From NCBI RefSeq assembly GCF_001421535.1, contig NZ_LMKN01000001.1:992001-1056000 (forward strand): a DNA stretch of 64,000 nucleotides. Direction: 5' to 3'. This stretch comes from Sphingomonas sp. Leaf20. Its GTDB lineage: Bacteria > Pseudomonadota > Alphaproteobacteria > Sphingomonadales > Sphingomonadaceae. The stretch's first letter is position 1. Each line of letters begins with the position of its first letter. Of the stretch, positions 8,201-17,033 are shown one piece after another. The notes beneath the pieces are model-generated. The model saw only the letters and a program-made list of their open reading frames with translations. It was not told where the DNA came from and made no database searches. The position numbers and the translations under genes are program-made.

Positions 8201-11200
8201 TTATACGACATGATTGGTGACAGTTCCGTTCTGGTCCTGATCGGGCAACGTCGCGAGGAAGCTGAACGGGTCCTCGACCACCGGGAGCATCGTGTTTTCG
8301 ACCGCAGCCGGATGAACGAATTCGGCTGTATCGCTTGCCGGATCAGCCTGTGGTTCTGTCAGATAGTGCGACAGCACGTCCTCCAATTCGCCTTTCCCCT
8401 CAAACAGATCATAGGCGGCCAGGCCGATTGCGGCGCCGTCGGGCGTCACGATCGCTGATTCGCCGCTGTCGAGCGTCAGCGCGTCCAGCGGGATCGCGCC
8501 GTCCTCGCCCGCGGCGAATGCGGCGAACAGCGTTGCCGGCACGGGGGCAACCGCAGGACCGTCCGCCGGCACGTCGATCGTCACCGTCAATACCGCGCTG
8601 GAAGCGACCCCGTTGGGCTGGACGAGCTGGTAGGTGAAGCTGTCCGTGAGATCGACCGCCGAATAGCCGAGCGACGCGCTTGGCTGATAGACATAGCCCC
8701 CCGTCTCGTTGACGGTCAGCGTCCCATATACGCCGGTCAGCGTGACGGGTGTTGCGCCGATCTCCGTAAAGCCCCCACCCGCATCGACGCGGATCGCGGC
8801 GAACGCCGTGTTCGCGCTGTCATTGGCGAGCAGATTGCCCGTCGCCGTTTCGGCACTCGCCAGCGTGAACTGATCGAGGAAGGTCGTGCTCGAACCGAGC
8901 GACACGTTCGTCGTGAAACTGCCCAGCGACAGCGTGCTCTGGCTCGCGACGGTATAGGTGTACGCGCCGCTCGGAAGATCGTCGAAGGTGAACGTCGATG
9001 TGCCCAGAAGACCGTTCGCCACTGCGGTCGCCGATGCCGTTCGCACGGTCGCGCCGCTCGAATTGCGGATCGTGACCGTATATTGCGGCAGCACGCTAAG
9101 CCCGAGACCCGCCTGACGATCCGCAACGATCGTGATGTCGCTCGACGTGTTCGGGGCGACGGCGAAGCTGCCGCTGCGCGAACCGGTAAGCCCGGCAGAG
9201 AAAGAGAACGCCTGCGCCGGCGGCAATGTTGTCACCACATTCTGGAACGTGACGTCGGCGAACGCCTGGTCCGCGACCGCGACCGGCGTGCCGCCGATGT
9301 CCGGGCTGCCGATCGTGATCGACAGATTGGCACTCGCACGCTCCCCGTCGGTCGGATCGATGAGCGTATAGGTGAAGACATCGGTCTTCCCGATCGTCGC
9401 GACATCCGCGGTCGGCGCATAGCTGTAGCTGCCATCGCGGTTCATCGTCAGCGTTCCCCAGGCACCAGTGACCGTGCTGCCGTCGGGCGCGAGTTCGGTC
9501 GTGACGCCGTTGACGGTCACGCTGACCACGCGGGTACCCGGACCGACGATGTCGAGCTCACCGCCCGGTCCCGCCTCGGTGATGACGTTGCCCGTCGCAG
9601 GGATCGGGGCAGCGCCCGCGACCGCGGTGAAATTCGAGTCGACACCCGTCACGTTCAGCGCGCTCAGCAAGGCGACACCCGCGGCCCCGCCCTGCACCGT
9701 CGCGAAGGCGCGATACTCGCCCGGCCCCAGCGTATTGGTCGCGACGAGATCGCCGTTGATCACGTTGATCTCGAGCAGCGATGCCGCACCGGTCCCGTTG
9801 ACCGAGACCCAGCGACCGTTTTCGAGCCGCTGGACCGCGACCACATAGGACCCCGCGACTTCGATGTCGGCCACGGTGCCGAAGGTGAATACGGCATCGA
9901 GGCTGTGCCCCTGCTGGACGCTGAACCGGACGTTGCCCGTCGTCAGTACTTCGGCCTGCAGGTTGACGACGTTCAGCGAGACCAACGCCAGATAGTCCGC
10001 CTGGCCGAGGTTCACCGCGGTCGTGGCCGGCAACAGGTCGACCGCCGCGGTATCGACATTGTCGAATGCCGAGATATCGAACGGTGCGACGATCGTCGAC
10101 GGCAACGACACGTTCCCGGCGAGATCGGCCTGCGTGACGCTCAGCGTCGCGCCCGCAGTCTGTGCCGGGACAAGACCGACGGCGAAGCTGCCATCCGCGT
10201 TGACGGTCGTGCTGCCGAGCAGCGTGGCGTCAGGCGCGCGGACCTCGACGCGCGCACCGGCTTCGCCACGGCCCGTCAGCGCCGCGCCATCGTCCGCGAT
10301 GACCGTCACGGTCGGCGGCGGCGGCGCGGTGAGATCGGGAGCGGCCGCGGTCGTGCTGCCCGAGATGTTCCCGGCCCCGTCGCTCTGCGTCGCGACGACG
10401 GTCTCGCCGTTACGCTGGGCGGTTGCGAGCGTCACGACATAGGCACCTGCGGTGCTGACCACCGCCGTACCGAGCACGACGCCGCCAGACGAGGTGATCG
10501 TGACGGTTGCGCCCGGCTCGCCGCTGCCGACGACGACAGTTCCCTCGCTGCCGACGACGGCGGCCGGCGCAGCGGGCGCGGTCGTGTCGGGGGCGACGGC
10601 GGGAATGCTCGGCGAAAAATTGCCGGCGATGTCCGCCTGGACGACGCCGAGCAGTTCGCCGTTGCGCTGCGGCGGATCGAGCGGTGCCGCGTAGCTGCCA
10701 TCGGCAGCGACGATCGCGGTGCCCAGCACAAGGCCAGCGGCGTTGGTGACGGTAATCGTCGAACCCACGATCCCGATCCCGACCGCAGCGGTGCCGTCTG
10801 CGGTGATGCTCGCCGTCGGCGCCAGTGGCGCGGTGCCGTCCGGGGCAATCGGCGTGGCGGGCAACGAGACGTTGCGCGCGCTATCGGTCAACGTCACGCT
10901 CAGCGTCTGGCCATCGATCTGCGGAGATGACAGCGCAACCGCATATGTCCCCCCGGCCCCCACGGTCGCCGTGCCGAGCGTTCCGCCGCCAGCGCCGGTG
11001 ACCGTCACCGTCGTCCCGGGCTCGCCACGGCCTGTAACGAACGTCCCGTCCGCGGACACGATGGCGACTGGGACGTCGGGGGCGGTCGTATCCGGCGCGA
11101 ACACCGACGTTGTCGGCGACGCATTCCCGTTCAGGTCACGCTGGCTGGCGCTGAGCAATTCACCATCGGTCTGCGGGGGTGACAGCGTCACCGTATAGCT

Positions 11201-14200
11201 GCCATCGATCGCAACGACCTGGCTTCCCAGCAGCAAGCCGTCGGCATCGCGGATCGTCACCGTCGCACCCGCTTCGCCGACACCCGTCACGCTTGCGCCG
11301 TCGATCGCGACAATTGCCGTCGGCGCCGCCGGGGGCGTGACATCGGGTGCCGTGACCGGCGTGTCGGGCGACACATTGCCCGCCGGATCGCGCTGGCTGA
11401 CGAGCAACGCCTGACCATCGGATTGCACCGAGCCCAGCGCGATGGAATAGCTGCTGTCCGCGGCGACGACACCGCTGCCCAGCGGCACGCCGCCGATCCC
11501 TCTGACCGTTACCGTGGCCCCAGGCTCGCCGACGCCCTGGACCGTCGCTCCATCCGTCGTGATAAACGCGGTTGGTGCGGCCGGCGCGGTCGTGTCGGGC
11601 GCGGCATCAAACGCGGCCACCGACACGTTGCCGGTCGCATCGGCCTGCGTCACCGACAGGATTTGGCCATCGAGACGCGGCGGCGAAAGCGCGAAGGTAA
11701 AGCTGCCGTCGCCGGCCGCCACGACGCTGCCGATCACGCTGCCATCCGGGTTGCGCAACGTCACCGTCGCGCCTGCCTCGCCGACACCGCTGGCCGAGGC
11801 GCCGTCGTTCGCGACGATGAGCGTCGGGACCGGAGGCGCGGTGAGATCGGGTGCAACCGCGACCGCGGGCGGCGAGATATTGCCACCGCCATCGGTCTGC
11901 GTCGCCGTCAGCCGTTCACCGTCCAGCAATGGTGGATCGAGTCTCGCGCTAAAGCTGCCATCGTCCGCAACCACCGCGACGCCGACGACTCCGCCTGCCG
12001 CGTTGGTGACGACGATCCGCGCGCCGACTTCACCGGTACCGACGACGCTGGCGCCGTCCTGCGTGACCGTCGCCGTGGGTGCAGCGGGGACCGTGAGATC
12101 GGGTGCGACGATGATCGCGGCTGCCGAAACATTGCCCGCCGGATCCGCCTGGGTGACGGTGATTGTCTCGCCGTTGACCTGCGCGGGGCTCAGCGTGGCG
12201 GCGAAACTGCCATCGCCGGCAACTTGCGTCACGACGGTGACAGCCCCCACGACGATGGTCACGCTTGCCCCGGCCTCGCCGGTTCCGGTGACCGTAATGC
12301 CGTCATTCGCGATCTGCACCACCGGAGCCGCGGGCGCGGTGATGTCGGGCGCCACGAGCGGAACCGCTGCGGAGGCATTACCGGCGGCATCCGCCTGAAC
12401 GACGCTGAGCGTACCGCCATTCGCCTGCGCCGGCGTCAGCGTCGCGGTAAAGCTGCCATCGATCGCAACCGTTGCCGTGCCGATCACCACGTTCGCCGCA
12501 TCGCGCACCGTCACCGTCGCGCCAGCCTCGCCCGTACCCGTCACGACGCTGCCGTCGCCGCCGATCTGCACGACGGGTGCCGCGGGCACGGTGAAGTCGG
12601 GTGCGCGCAATGCGATCGGTTGCGACGCGTTGCCCGCCACGTCGATCTGCGCGACCGACAGCGCCTCGCCATCGATCTGGATCGTGGTCAACGTCGCTGC
12701 ATAGGCACCGTTGGCACCGACCGTCGCGGTGCCGACCAGCGTGGTATCGGCCGCCCGGATCGTGATCGTCGCGCCGGGCTCGCCGGTGCCGGTGACGACC
12801 GCACCCGTATTGTCGATCGCCGCCGTCGGTGCGGCTGGCGCGGTCAGGTCGGGGGCGATCGCGGTCGCAGGCGGCGACACGTCGCCATCGGCGTCGGTCT
12901 GCGTCACGCGCACGATCTCGCCGTCGATCCGCGCGGGGTTCAGCGCTACCGCATAACGCCCGTCCGGGTTTGCGACACCCGTCCCGATCTGGGTACCCGT
13001 CGCATCATAGACCGTGATCGCGGCGCCGGCGATCGCTGCGCCGCCGACCGATGCGCCATCGCTACCCACCGTTGCGGTCGGCGCGTCGGGGGCCGTGTCC
13101 GCCACCAGATCGGGGGCGACCGCCGACGCAATCGGCGAGACATTGCCGGCAGCGTCGGTCTGGCGAACGACGAGCACCTCCCCGTCGATCTGCGCGGGTG
13201 TCACCGCGACCGAGTAGCTGCCGTCGGCGTTGACGATCGCGGTGCCGACGACGCCCCCGAGAGGCGTGCGGACGACGACGGTCGCGCCCGGTTCGCCGGT
13301 CCCCGTCACCGTGCCGCCATCGGCACCGACCTGCGCGATCGGTGCGCCCGGTGCGGTGATGTCCGGTGCGGTAAGGCCGGTGGCGGGCGACAGATTCCCC
13401 GCGGCATCGCGCTGCGCCACGCTCAGGGCTTGGCTGTCGATCTGCGGCGTCGACAGCGTGATGCTGTAATTGCCCTGCGCGGTGACGATCGCCGAGCCGA
13501 GCAGCGTTCCCGCGCCGTCGACGACGGTGACGCGCGCGCCGATCTCGCCCGTTCCCGTGACCACCGCACCGCTGGGGTCGAGGGTCGCACCGGGGGCCGG
13601 CGGCGCGGTGATGTCGGGCGCGGTCAGCGGCAACGGCGCCGACGCATTGCCCGCGGCATCGGTCTGGACGACGCGCAGTGCCTCCCCATTGGCCTGTGCG
13701 GGATCGAGCGGGGCCGTGTAGCTGCCGTCGCCGGCGACGACCGCCGTGCCGAGCGTCGCGCCGGTCGCACCGGTGATCAGGATCGCGGCACCGGGCTCGC
13801 CGGTTCCGCTGACGCTGGCGCCGTCCCCGGCGATCGTCGCGCTGGGCTGTGCGGGGGCGGTGAAGTCGGGCGCGACCACCGAGGCCGATGCCGAGACGTT
13901 GCCCGCGGCATCGACCTGCGACACGCGGACCGTTTCGGCGTTGGTCTGCGCCGGGGTCAGCGTGACCGAATAGCTGCCATCGGCCGCGACGATCGCGGTG
14001 CCGATGACGGTGTCGGTGGCGTCGCGGACCGTGATCGTCGCCCCGGGCTCGCCCGTACCCGCCACCGTTCCGCCATCGCCGTCGATCTGCGCCACGGGGA
14101 GTGCCGGGGCGGTGATATCGGGCGCCGTGACGACCGTCGCGGGCGAGACGTTGCCGCCCGCGTCGCTGACGGTGACGCTCAGCGTCTCGCCATTGGCCTG

Positions 14201-16657
14201 TGCCGGCGCGATGCGGACCGTGAACGCGCCATCGGCGCCAGCCGTACCGGTGCCCAGCACGACACCCGACGCATCGCGGACGACGACGCTTGCGCCGGCT
14301 TCGCCACCACCCGTCACGGCACCACCATCGGCCGTGACGATGGCCGTCGGTGCGAGCGGTACGGCGAAATCCGGGGTCGCGATCGTCGACGGTGCGGACA
14401 CGTTGCCCGCGCCGTCCGCCTGGGTCACCGCGACGCTGGTGCCATCGGTCTGCGCAGGCGTCAGCGTCACCGCAAACGCACCGTTCGCGCCGGCCGTCGC
14501 GGTACCGATCACGGTCCCGTCGGCGGCACGCACGGTGACGGCGGCGCCGGCCTGCCCCGTCCCGGTGACGACGGAGCCCGTCGCGTCGATGGCAGCGGCG
14601 GGCGCGTCGGGCGCGGTCAGGTCGGGTGCGATCGCCGTGACGGGCGGCGAAACCGCGCCATTGCCGTCGGTCTGCGTGACGCGGATCGTCTCGCCATCGG
14701 TGCGCGGCGGCGCGAGCGCGATCCCGTATCCCCCGTCGGCACCCGCGACGCCCGTTCCGATCACGACCCCGGCCGCATCGAACACCGTGACGGTCGCACC
14801 CGCAGCGGCGGTCCCCGCCACGCTCGATCCATCGGCACCGACGGCGGCGGTCGGCGCATCGGGACCGGCCGTCACGACGAGATCGGGCGCAGCGGCGTCC
14901 GCGGGTGGCGACACATTCCCTGCGGCGTCGGCCTGGCGGACGCTCAGCAGCTCGCCATCGATCTGCGCAGGCGACAGCACCGCGACATAGCTGCCATCGG
15001 CACCCACGACGGCGCTTCCGACCACCGCGCCAACGGGGCTGCGGATCGTGATCGTCGCGCCCGCTTCGCCGGTGCCCGCGATGCTCGCGCCATCGGCCGC
15101 CACGACCCCGGTGGGCGCGGCGGGCGCGGTGATATCCGGCGCGGTCAGCGACGTGCCGGGCGACACATTGCCCGCGGCATCGGTCTGGGTCACGACCACC
15201 GCCTGACCGTCCCCCTGCGGCGTCGACAGGATGATGCTGTAGCTCCCGCGGGCATCGACCGTCGCGGTGCCGATCTCGCCGCCGCCCGTGCTGCTGACGG
15301 AAATGCGCGCACCTGGCTCGCCCGTCCCGCTCACGACCGACCCGGTCGCATCCAGCGTCGCCACGGGCGCACCGGGCGCGGTCAGATCGGGCGTCGCGAC
15401 GGTCACGCCAGCCGACGCGTTACCTGCCGCGTCCGTCTGGTTGACGGTCACCGGCGCGCCCGAATCCTGCACCGGCGACAGCAAGGCGCTGTAGGATCCG
15501 TCCGCTGCAACCGTCGCGGTGGCGACGACGGCGCCAGCGGCGTCGCTCACGGTGACGCTGGCCCCCGCCTCCCCGGTGCCGGTGATGCTCGCCCCGTCCG
15601 CGCCGATCGCAGCGGTGGGTGCGCCTGGCGCGGTGATGTCGGGCGCCGAGACGGTCGTGGGCGCGGAGACATTGCCCGCCGCATCGCTCTGCGTGACCGA
15701 AACCGTGCCGCCATTCGCCTGCGCGGGCGTCAGTGTCGCGGTGTAGGTGCCGTCGGTGCCGACGATCGCGGTGGCCACCACCGCACCCGAGGCGTCGCGG
15801 ATGGTGACGGTCGCACCGGACTCGCCACGCCCCGTGATCCCCGCGCCATCCGCGCCGATTTCTGCCGTGGGTGCCGCGGGGGCCGTCAGGTCGGGCGCCT
15901 GCGTCGATGTCGCCGCGGACACGTTGCCCGCAGCGTCGGTCTGCGTGACGACAAGCGGCTCGCCGCCCGTGCGGGGCGGCGACAGCGTGACGGTGAAGGA
16001 ACCATCCGCCCCGACGACGCCGGTGCCGACGACGACGCCGTCGGTACCGCGCACCTGGACCGTGGCACCGGCCTCGCCGCGCCCGGTGATCTGCGCGCCG
16101 TCACCGCGCACGGTCACGCTCGGCCCGGCGGGAGGATCCCGATCGGGCGTCGTGCCGCCGGTTCCCGGCACAGGCTGGCCCGGCGTGGTCCCGCCGGTAT
16201 CGCCACCGGTATTGCCGCCGGCATCATCGTCGCCGCCGCCACCCGCCGCCGCCGCCGCCGCACCCGCCGCGGCCGCACCACCGAGCAACGCCGCCGGCAG
16301 CGCGAGCGACGATCCGCCACCCCCCGCCGCCTGCGCCGCGAGGAGATCGTCAAGGTCCTGCAACGCGGCATAGCGCGGCACGCCCGTGACCGTGCGCGCA
16401 TGCCAGAGCGTCCCGTCGTTTTCGCGCAGCACGAGGTCGTGGGGGACCGCGGCATCGCCCTCGGGATAGAAGTCGGCGACGCGCATCTGTTCGCCATTGG
16501 CCAGCCGCATGACGAGGTCGCTGCCCTGACGCTCCATCGTCGCGATATCGGCGCGGGCCAGATCGAGGCGGACGATGCTCGGCGCAGTCAGGTCGACGAC
16601 GTCACCCGAAACTTCGGTCACGGCACCAGTCGACTTCAGGATCACTTCGGCGTTCAT
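8201..16657 (-). CDS. bapA: giant BapA-like type I secreted adhesin with 24 Ig-like repeats
   Basis: 2818 residues. The ATG at 16657 is preceded by a strong GGGGAGAG ribosome-binding site, so the 84 codons of open frame upstream are not used. Residues 1-105 match the BapA prefix domain ('EVILKSTGAVTEVSGDVVDL', 'RLANGEQMRVADFYPEG'). Residues 107-170 are an Ala/Gly/Thr-rich linker containing 'AAQAAGGGG' and a poly-Ala run. Residues about 180-2195 are 24 tandem Ig-like units of ~84 residues, each with 'GTGEPGATVTV', 'DAAGNVS' and 'APDLTAPAAPT' type landmarks. Residues about 2195-2818 form the C-terminal secretion part with Big/VCBS-like blocks ('GVYGTLTVNETGGYVYQPSA'). No RTX nonapeptides are present. 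Such proteins act in surface attachment and biofilm cohesion. The matching T1SS is encoded directly downstream. Confidence 0.92.
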   Translation of the reverse strand: MNAEVILKSTGAVTEVSGDVVDLTAPSIVRLDLARADIATMERQGSDLVMRLANGEQMRVADFYPEGDAAVPHDLVLRENDGTLWHARTVTGVPRYAALQDLDDLLAAQAAGGGGSSLALPAALLGGAAAAGAAAAAAGGGGDDDAGGNTGGDTGGTTPGQPVPGTGGTTPDRDPPAGPSVTVRGDGAQITGRGEAGATVQVRGTDGVVVGTGVVGADGSFTVTLSPPRTGGEPLVVTQTDAAGNVSAATSTQAPDLTAPAAPTAEIGADGAGITGRGESGATVTIRDASGAVVATAIVGTDGTYTATLTPAQANGGTVSVTQSDAAGNVSAPTTVSAPDITAPGAPTAAIGADGASITGTGEAGASVTVSDAAGAVVATATVAADGSYSALLSPVQDSGAPVTVNQTDAAGNASAGVTVATPDLTAPGAPVATLDATGSVVSGTGEPGARISVSSTGGGEIGTATVDARGSYSIILSTPQGDGQAVVVTQTDAAGNVSPGTSLTAPDITAPAAPTGVVAADGASIAGTGEAGATITIRSPVGAVVGSAVVGADGSYVAVLSPAQIDGELLSVRQADAAGNVSPPADAAAPDLVVTAGPDAPTAAVGADGSSVAGTAAAGATVTVFDAAGVVIGTGVAGADGGYGIALAPPRTDGETIRVTQTDGNGAVSPPVTAIAPDLTAPDAPAAAIDATGSVVTGTGQAGAAVTVRAADGTVIGTATAGANGAFAVTLTPAQTDGTSVAVTQADGAGNVSAPSTIATPDFAVPLAPTAIVTADGGAVTGGGEAGASVVVRDASGVVLGTGTAGADGAFTVRIAPAQANGETLSVTVSDAGGNVSPATVVTAPDITAPALPVAQIDGDGGTVAGTGEPGATITVRDATDTVIGTAIVAADGSYSVTLTPAQTNAETVRVSQVDAAGNVSASASVVAPDFTAPAQPSATIAGDGASVSGTGEPGAAILITGATGATLGTAVVAGDGSYTAPLDPAQANGEALRVVQTDAAGNASAPLPLTAPDITAPPAPGATLDPSGAVVTGTGEIGARVTVVDGAGTLLGSAIVTAQGNYSITLSTPQIDSQALSVAQRDAAGNLSPATGLTAPDITAPGAPIAQVGADGGTVTGTGEPGATVVVRTPLGGVVGTAIVNADGSYSVAVTPAQIDGEVLVVRQTDAAGNVSPIASAVAPDLVADTAPDAPTATVGSDGASVGGAAIAGAAITVYDATGTQIGTGVANPDGRYAVALNPARIDGEIVRVTQTDADGDVSPPATAIAPDLTAPAAPTAAIDNTGAVVTGTGEPGATITIRAADTTLVGTATVGANGAYAATLTTIQIDGEALSVAQIDVAGNASQPIALRAPDFTVPAAPVVQIGGDGSVVTGTGEAGATVTVRDAANVVIGTATVAIDGSFTATLTPAQANGGTLSVVQADAAGNASAAVPLVAPDITAPAAPVVQIANDGITVTGTGEAGASVTIVVGAVTVVTQVAGDGSFAATLSPAQVNGETITVTQADPAGNVSAAAIIVAPDLTVPAAPTATVTQDGASVVGTGEVGARIVVTNAAGGVVGVAVVADDGSFSARLDPPLLDGERLTATQTDGGGNISPPAVAVAPDLTAPPVPTLIVANDGASASGVGEAGATVTLRNPDGSVIGSVVAAGDGSFTFALSPPRLDGQILSVTQADATGNVSVAAFDAAPDTTAPAAPTAFITTDGATVQGVGEPGATVTVRGIGGVPLGSGVVAADSSYSIALGSVQSDGQALLVSQRDPAGNVSPDTPVTAPDVTPPAAPTAIVAIDGASVTGVGEAGATVTIRDADGLLLGSQVVAIDGSYTVTLSPPQTDGELLSASQRDLNGNASPTTSVFAPDTTAPDVPVAIVSADGTFVTGRGEPGTTVTVTGAGGGTLGTATVGAGGTYAVALSSPQIDGQTLSVTLTDSARNVSLPATPIAPDGTAPLAPTASITADGTAAVGIGIVGSTITVTNAAGLVLGTAIVAADGSYAAPLDPPQRNGELLGVVQADIAGNFSPSIPAVAPDTTAPAAPAAVVGSEGTVVVGSGEPGATVTITSSGGVVLGTAVVSTAGAYVVTLATAQRNGETVVATQSDGAGNISGSTTAAAPDLTAPPPPTVTVIADDGAALTGRGEAGARVEVRAPDATLLGSTTVNADGSFAVGLVPAQTAGATLSVTQADLAGNVSLPSTIVAPFDISAFDNVDTAAVDLLPATTAVNLGQADYLALVSLNVVNLQAEVLTTGNVRFSVQQGHSLDAVFTFGTVADIEVAGSYVVAVQRLENGRWVSVNGTGAASLLEINVINGDLVATNTLGPGEYRAFATVQGGAAGVALLSALNVTGVDSNFTAVAGAAPIPATGNVITEAGPGGELDIVGPGTRVVSVTVNGVTTELAPDGSTVTGAWGTLTMNRDGSYSYAPTADVATIGKTDVFTYTLIDPTDGERASANLSITIGSPDIGGTPVAVADQAFADVTFQNVVTTLPPAQAFSFSAGLTGSRSGSFAVAPNTSSDITIVADRQAGLGLSVLPQYTVTIRNSSGATVRTASATAVANGLLGTSTFTFDDLPSGAYTYTVASQSTLSLGSFTTNVSLGSSTTFLDQFTLASAETATGNLLANDSANTAFAAIRVDAGGGFTEIGATPVTLTGVYGTLTVNETGGYVYQPSASLGYSAVDLTDSFTYQLVQPNGVASSAVLTVTIDVPADGPAVAPVPATLFAAFAAGEDGAIPLDALTLDSGESAIVTPDGAAIGLAAYDLFEGKGELEDVLSHYLTEPQADPASDTAEFVHPAAVENTMLPVVEDPFSFLATLPDQDQNGTVTNHVV
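10085..16120 (-). repeat. 24 tandem ~252-bp units encoding Ig-like domains, with a seven-unit super-repeat
   Basis: Within the adhesin gene about 6 kb is made of 24 consecutive units of 83-86 codons. I counted them by the boundary 'xPDxTxPxxP'. Units 5 and 12 share the unusual boundary 'APDLV---PDAPT', units 6 and 13 lack the GTGE motif ('GTAAAG' and 'GAAIAG'), and units 4 and 11 share 'YSI-LSTPQ'. This indicates a seven-unit (~1.77 kb) higher-order duplication. The units have drifted at the nucleotide level, so the array is old enough to be stable rather than a fresh expansion. Confidence 0.85.
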
Positions 16658-17033
16658 CGGACTCTCCCCTTTTGGTGCACGATCGTCGGACTGCTCCGCG
16701 GCCGCACCGCGCGTCGGCGACGCGCGATCATTCCATTGTCTCGGAACCAGAAACGGGGGTCGCGGACGCCCGGCCGCGTCGATTCCGTTTTCGGAATCAA
16801 TTCGGTCGGCGCCCGCGTGTCGGGCCGGCGGCGGCAGAGAATATGACGCGGCACAGCGGCTGAGCGCGCCGGGCGATGGCCCGTGCGACGTCGTGCCCGG
16901 TTGGCACATGTGCCCGGAATTGCAAAAAAATGGAGAGTTCCGGAGCGGGCGCCGCTCTTGCTACGCGCAGATCGACACTGCTCGGTGGGTTGCGACGACG
17001 ACCGCTTTGCAAAAGCTGGGGCAACGGGGACGA
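16658..17033. promoter_or_regulatory. 376-bp divergent control region between adhesin and Pel locus
   Basis: This gene-free stretch separates the start of the adhesin (minus strand) from the start of the RTX deacetylase (plus strand), so it must hold promoters for both. Two perfect palindromes stand out. One is GATTCCG-TTTT-CGGAATC at 16781-16798. The other is GGCACATGTGCC at 16903-16914, followed by a short A-run at 16924-16930. Either could be an operator for the two-component regulator or the winged-helix protein. I cannot assign clear -35/-10 boxes. A GGGGA ribosome-binding site at about 17027-17031 serves the plus-strand gene. Confidence 0.6.
16781..16798. promoter_or_regulatory. 7-bp perfect inverted repeat, candidate operator or hairpin
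   Basis: GATTCCG and CGGAATC flank a TTTT spacer. It is centred in the divergent region, 124 bp upstream of the adhesin ATG and 236 bp upstream of the deacetylase ATG. The symmetrical dyad fits a dimeric regulator site. No second copy was noticed elsewhere in the window. Confidence 0.4.

Noticed and set aside
11423..15500. CRISPR-like regular spacing of repeats
   Set aside because: The ~252-bp period is in frame and encodes Ig-like domains of the adhesin; there is no short repeat/spacer structure and no cas gene.
8201..16657. RTX calcium-binding nonapeptides in the giant adhesin
   Set aside because: I looked for GGxGxDxLx repeats and found none; Gly/Asp richness is in the Ig-like units and linker.
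11423..16846. 1807-codon plus-strand open frame opposite the adhesin gene
   Set aside because: It is Arg/Asp/Gly low-complexity sequence mirrored from the repeat array; long antisense frames are expected in high-GC DNA with this codon bias.
16902..16925. Possible sigma-54 promoter (TGGCAC ... TTGCA) upstream of the deacetylase gene
   Set aside because: The spacing between the two boxes is 12 nt instead of 5 (GG to GC far more than 10), so it does not fit the -24/-12 consensus.
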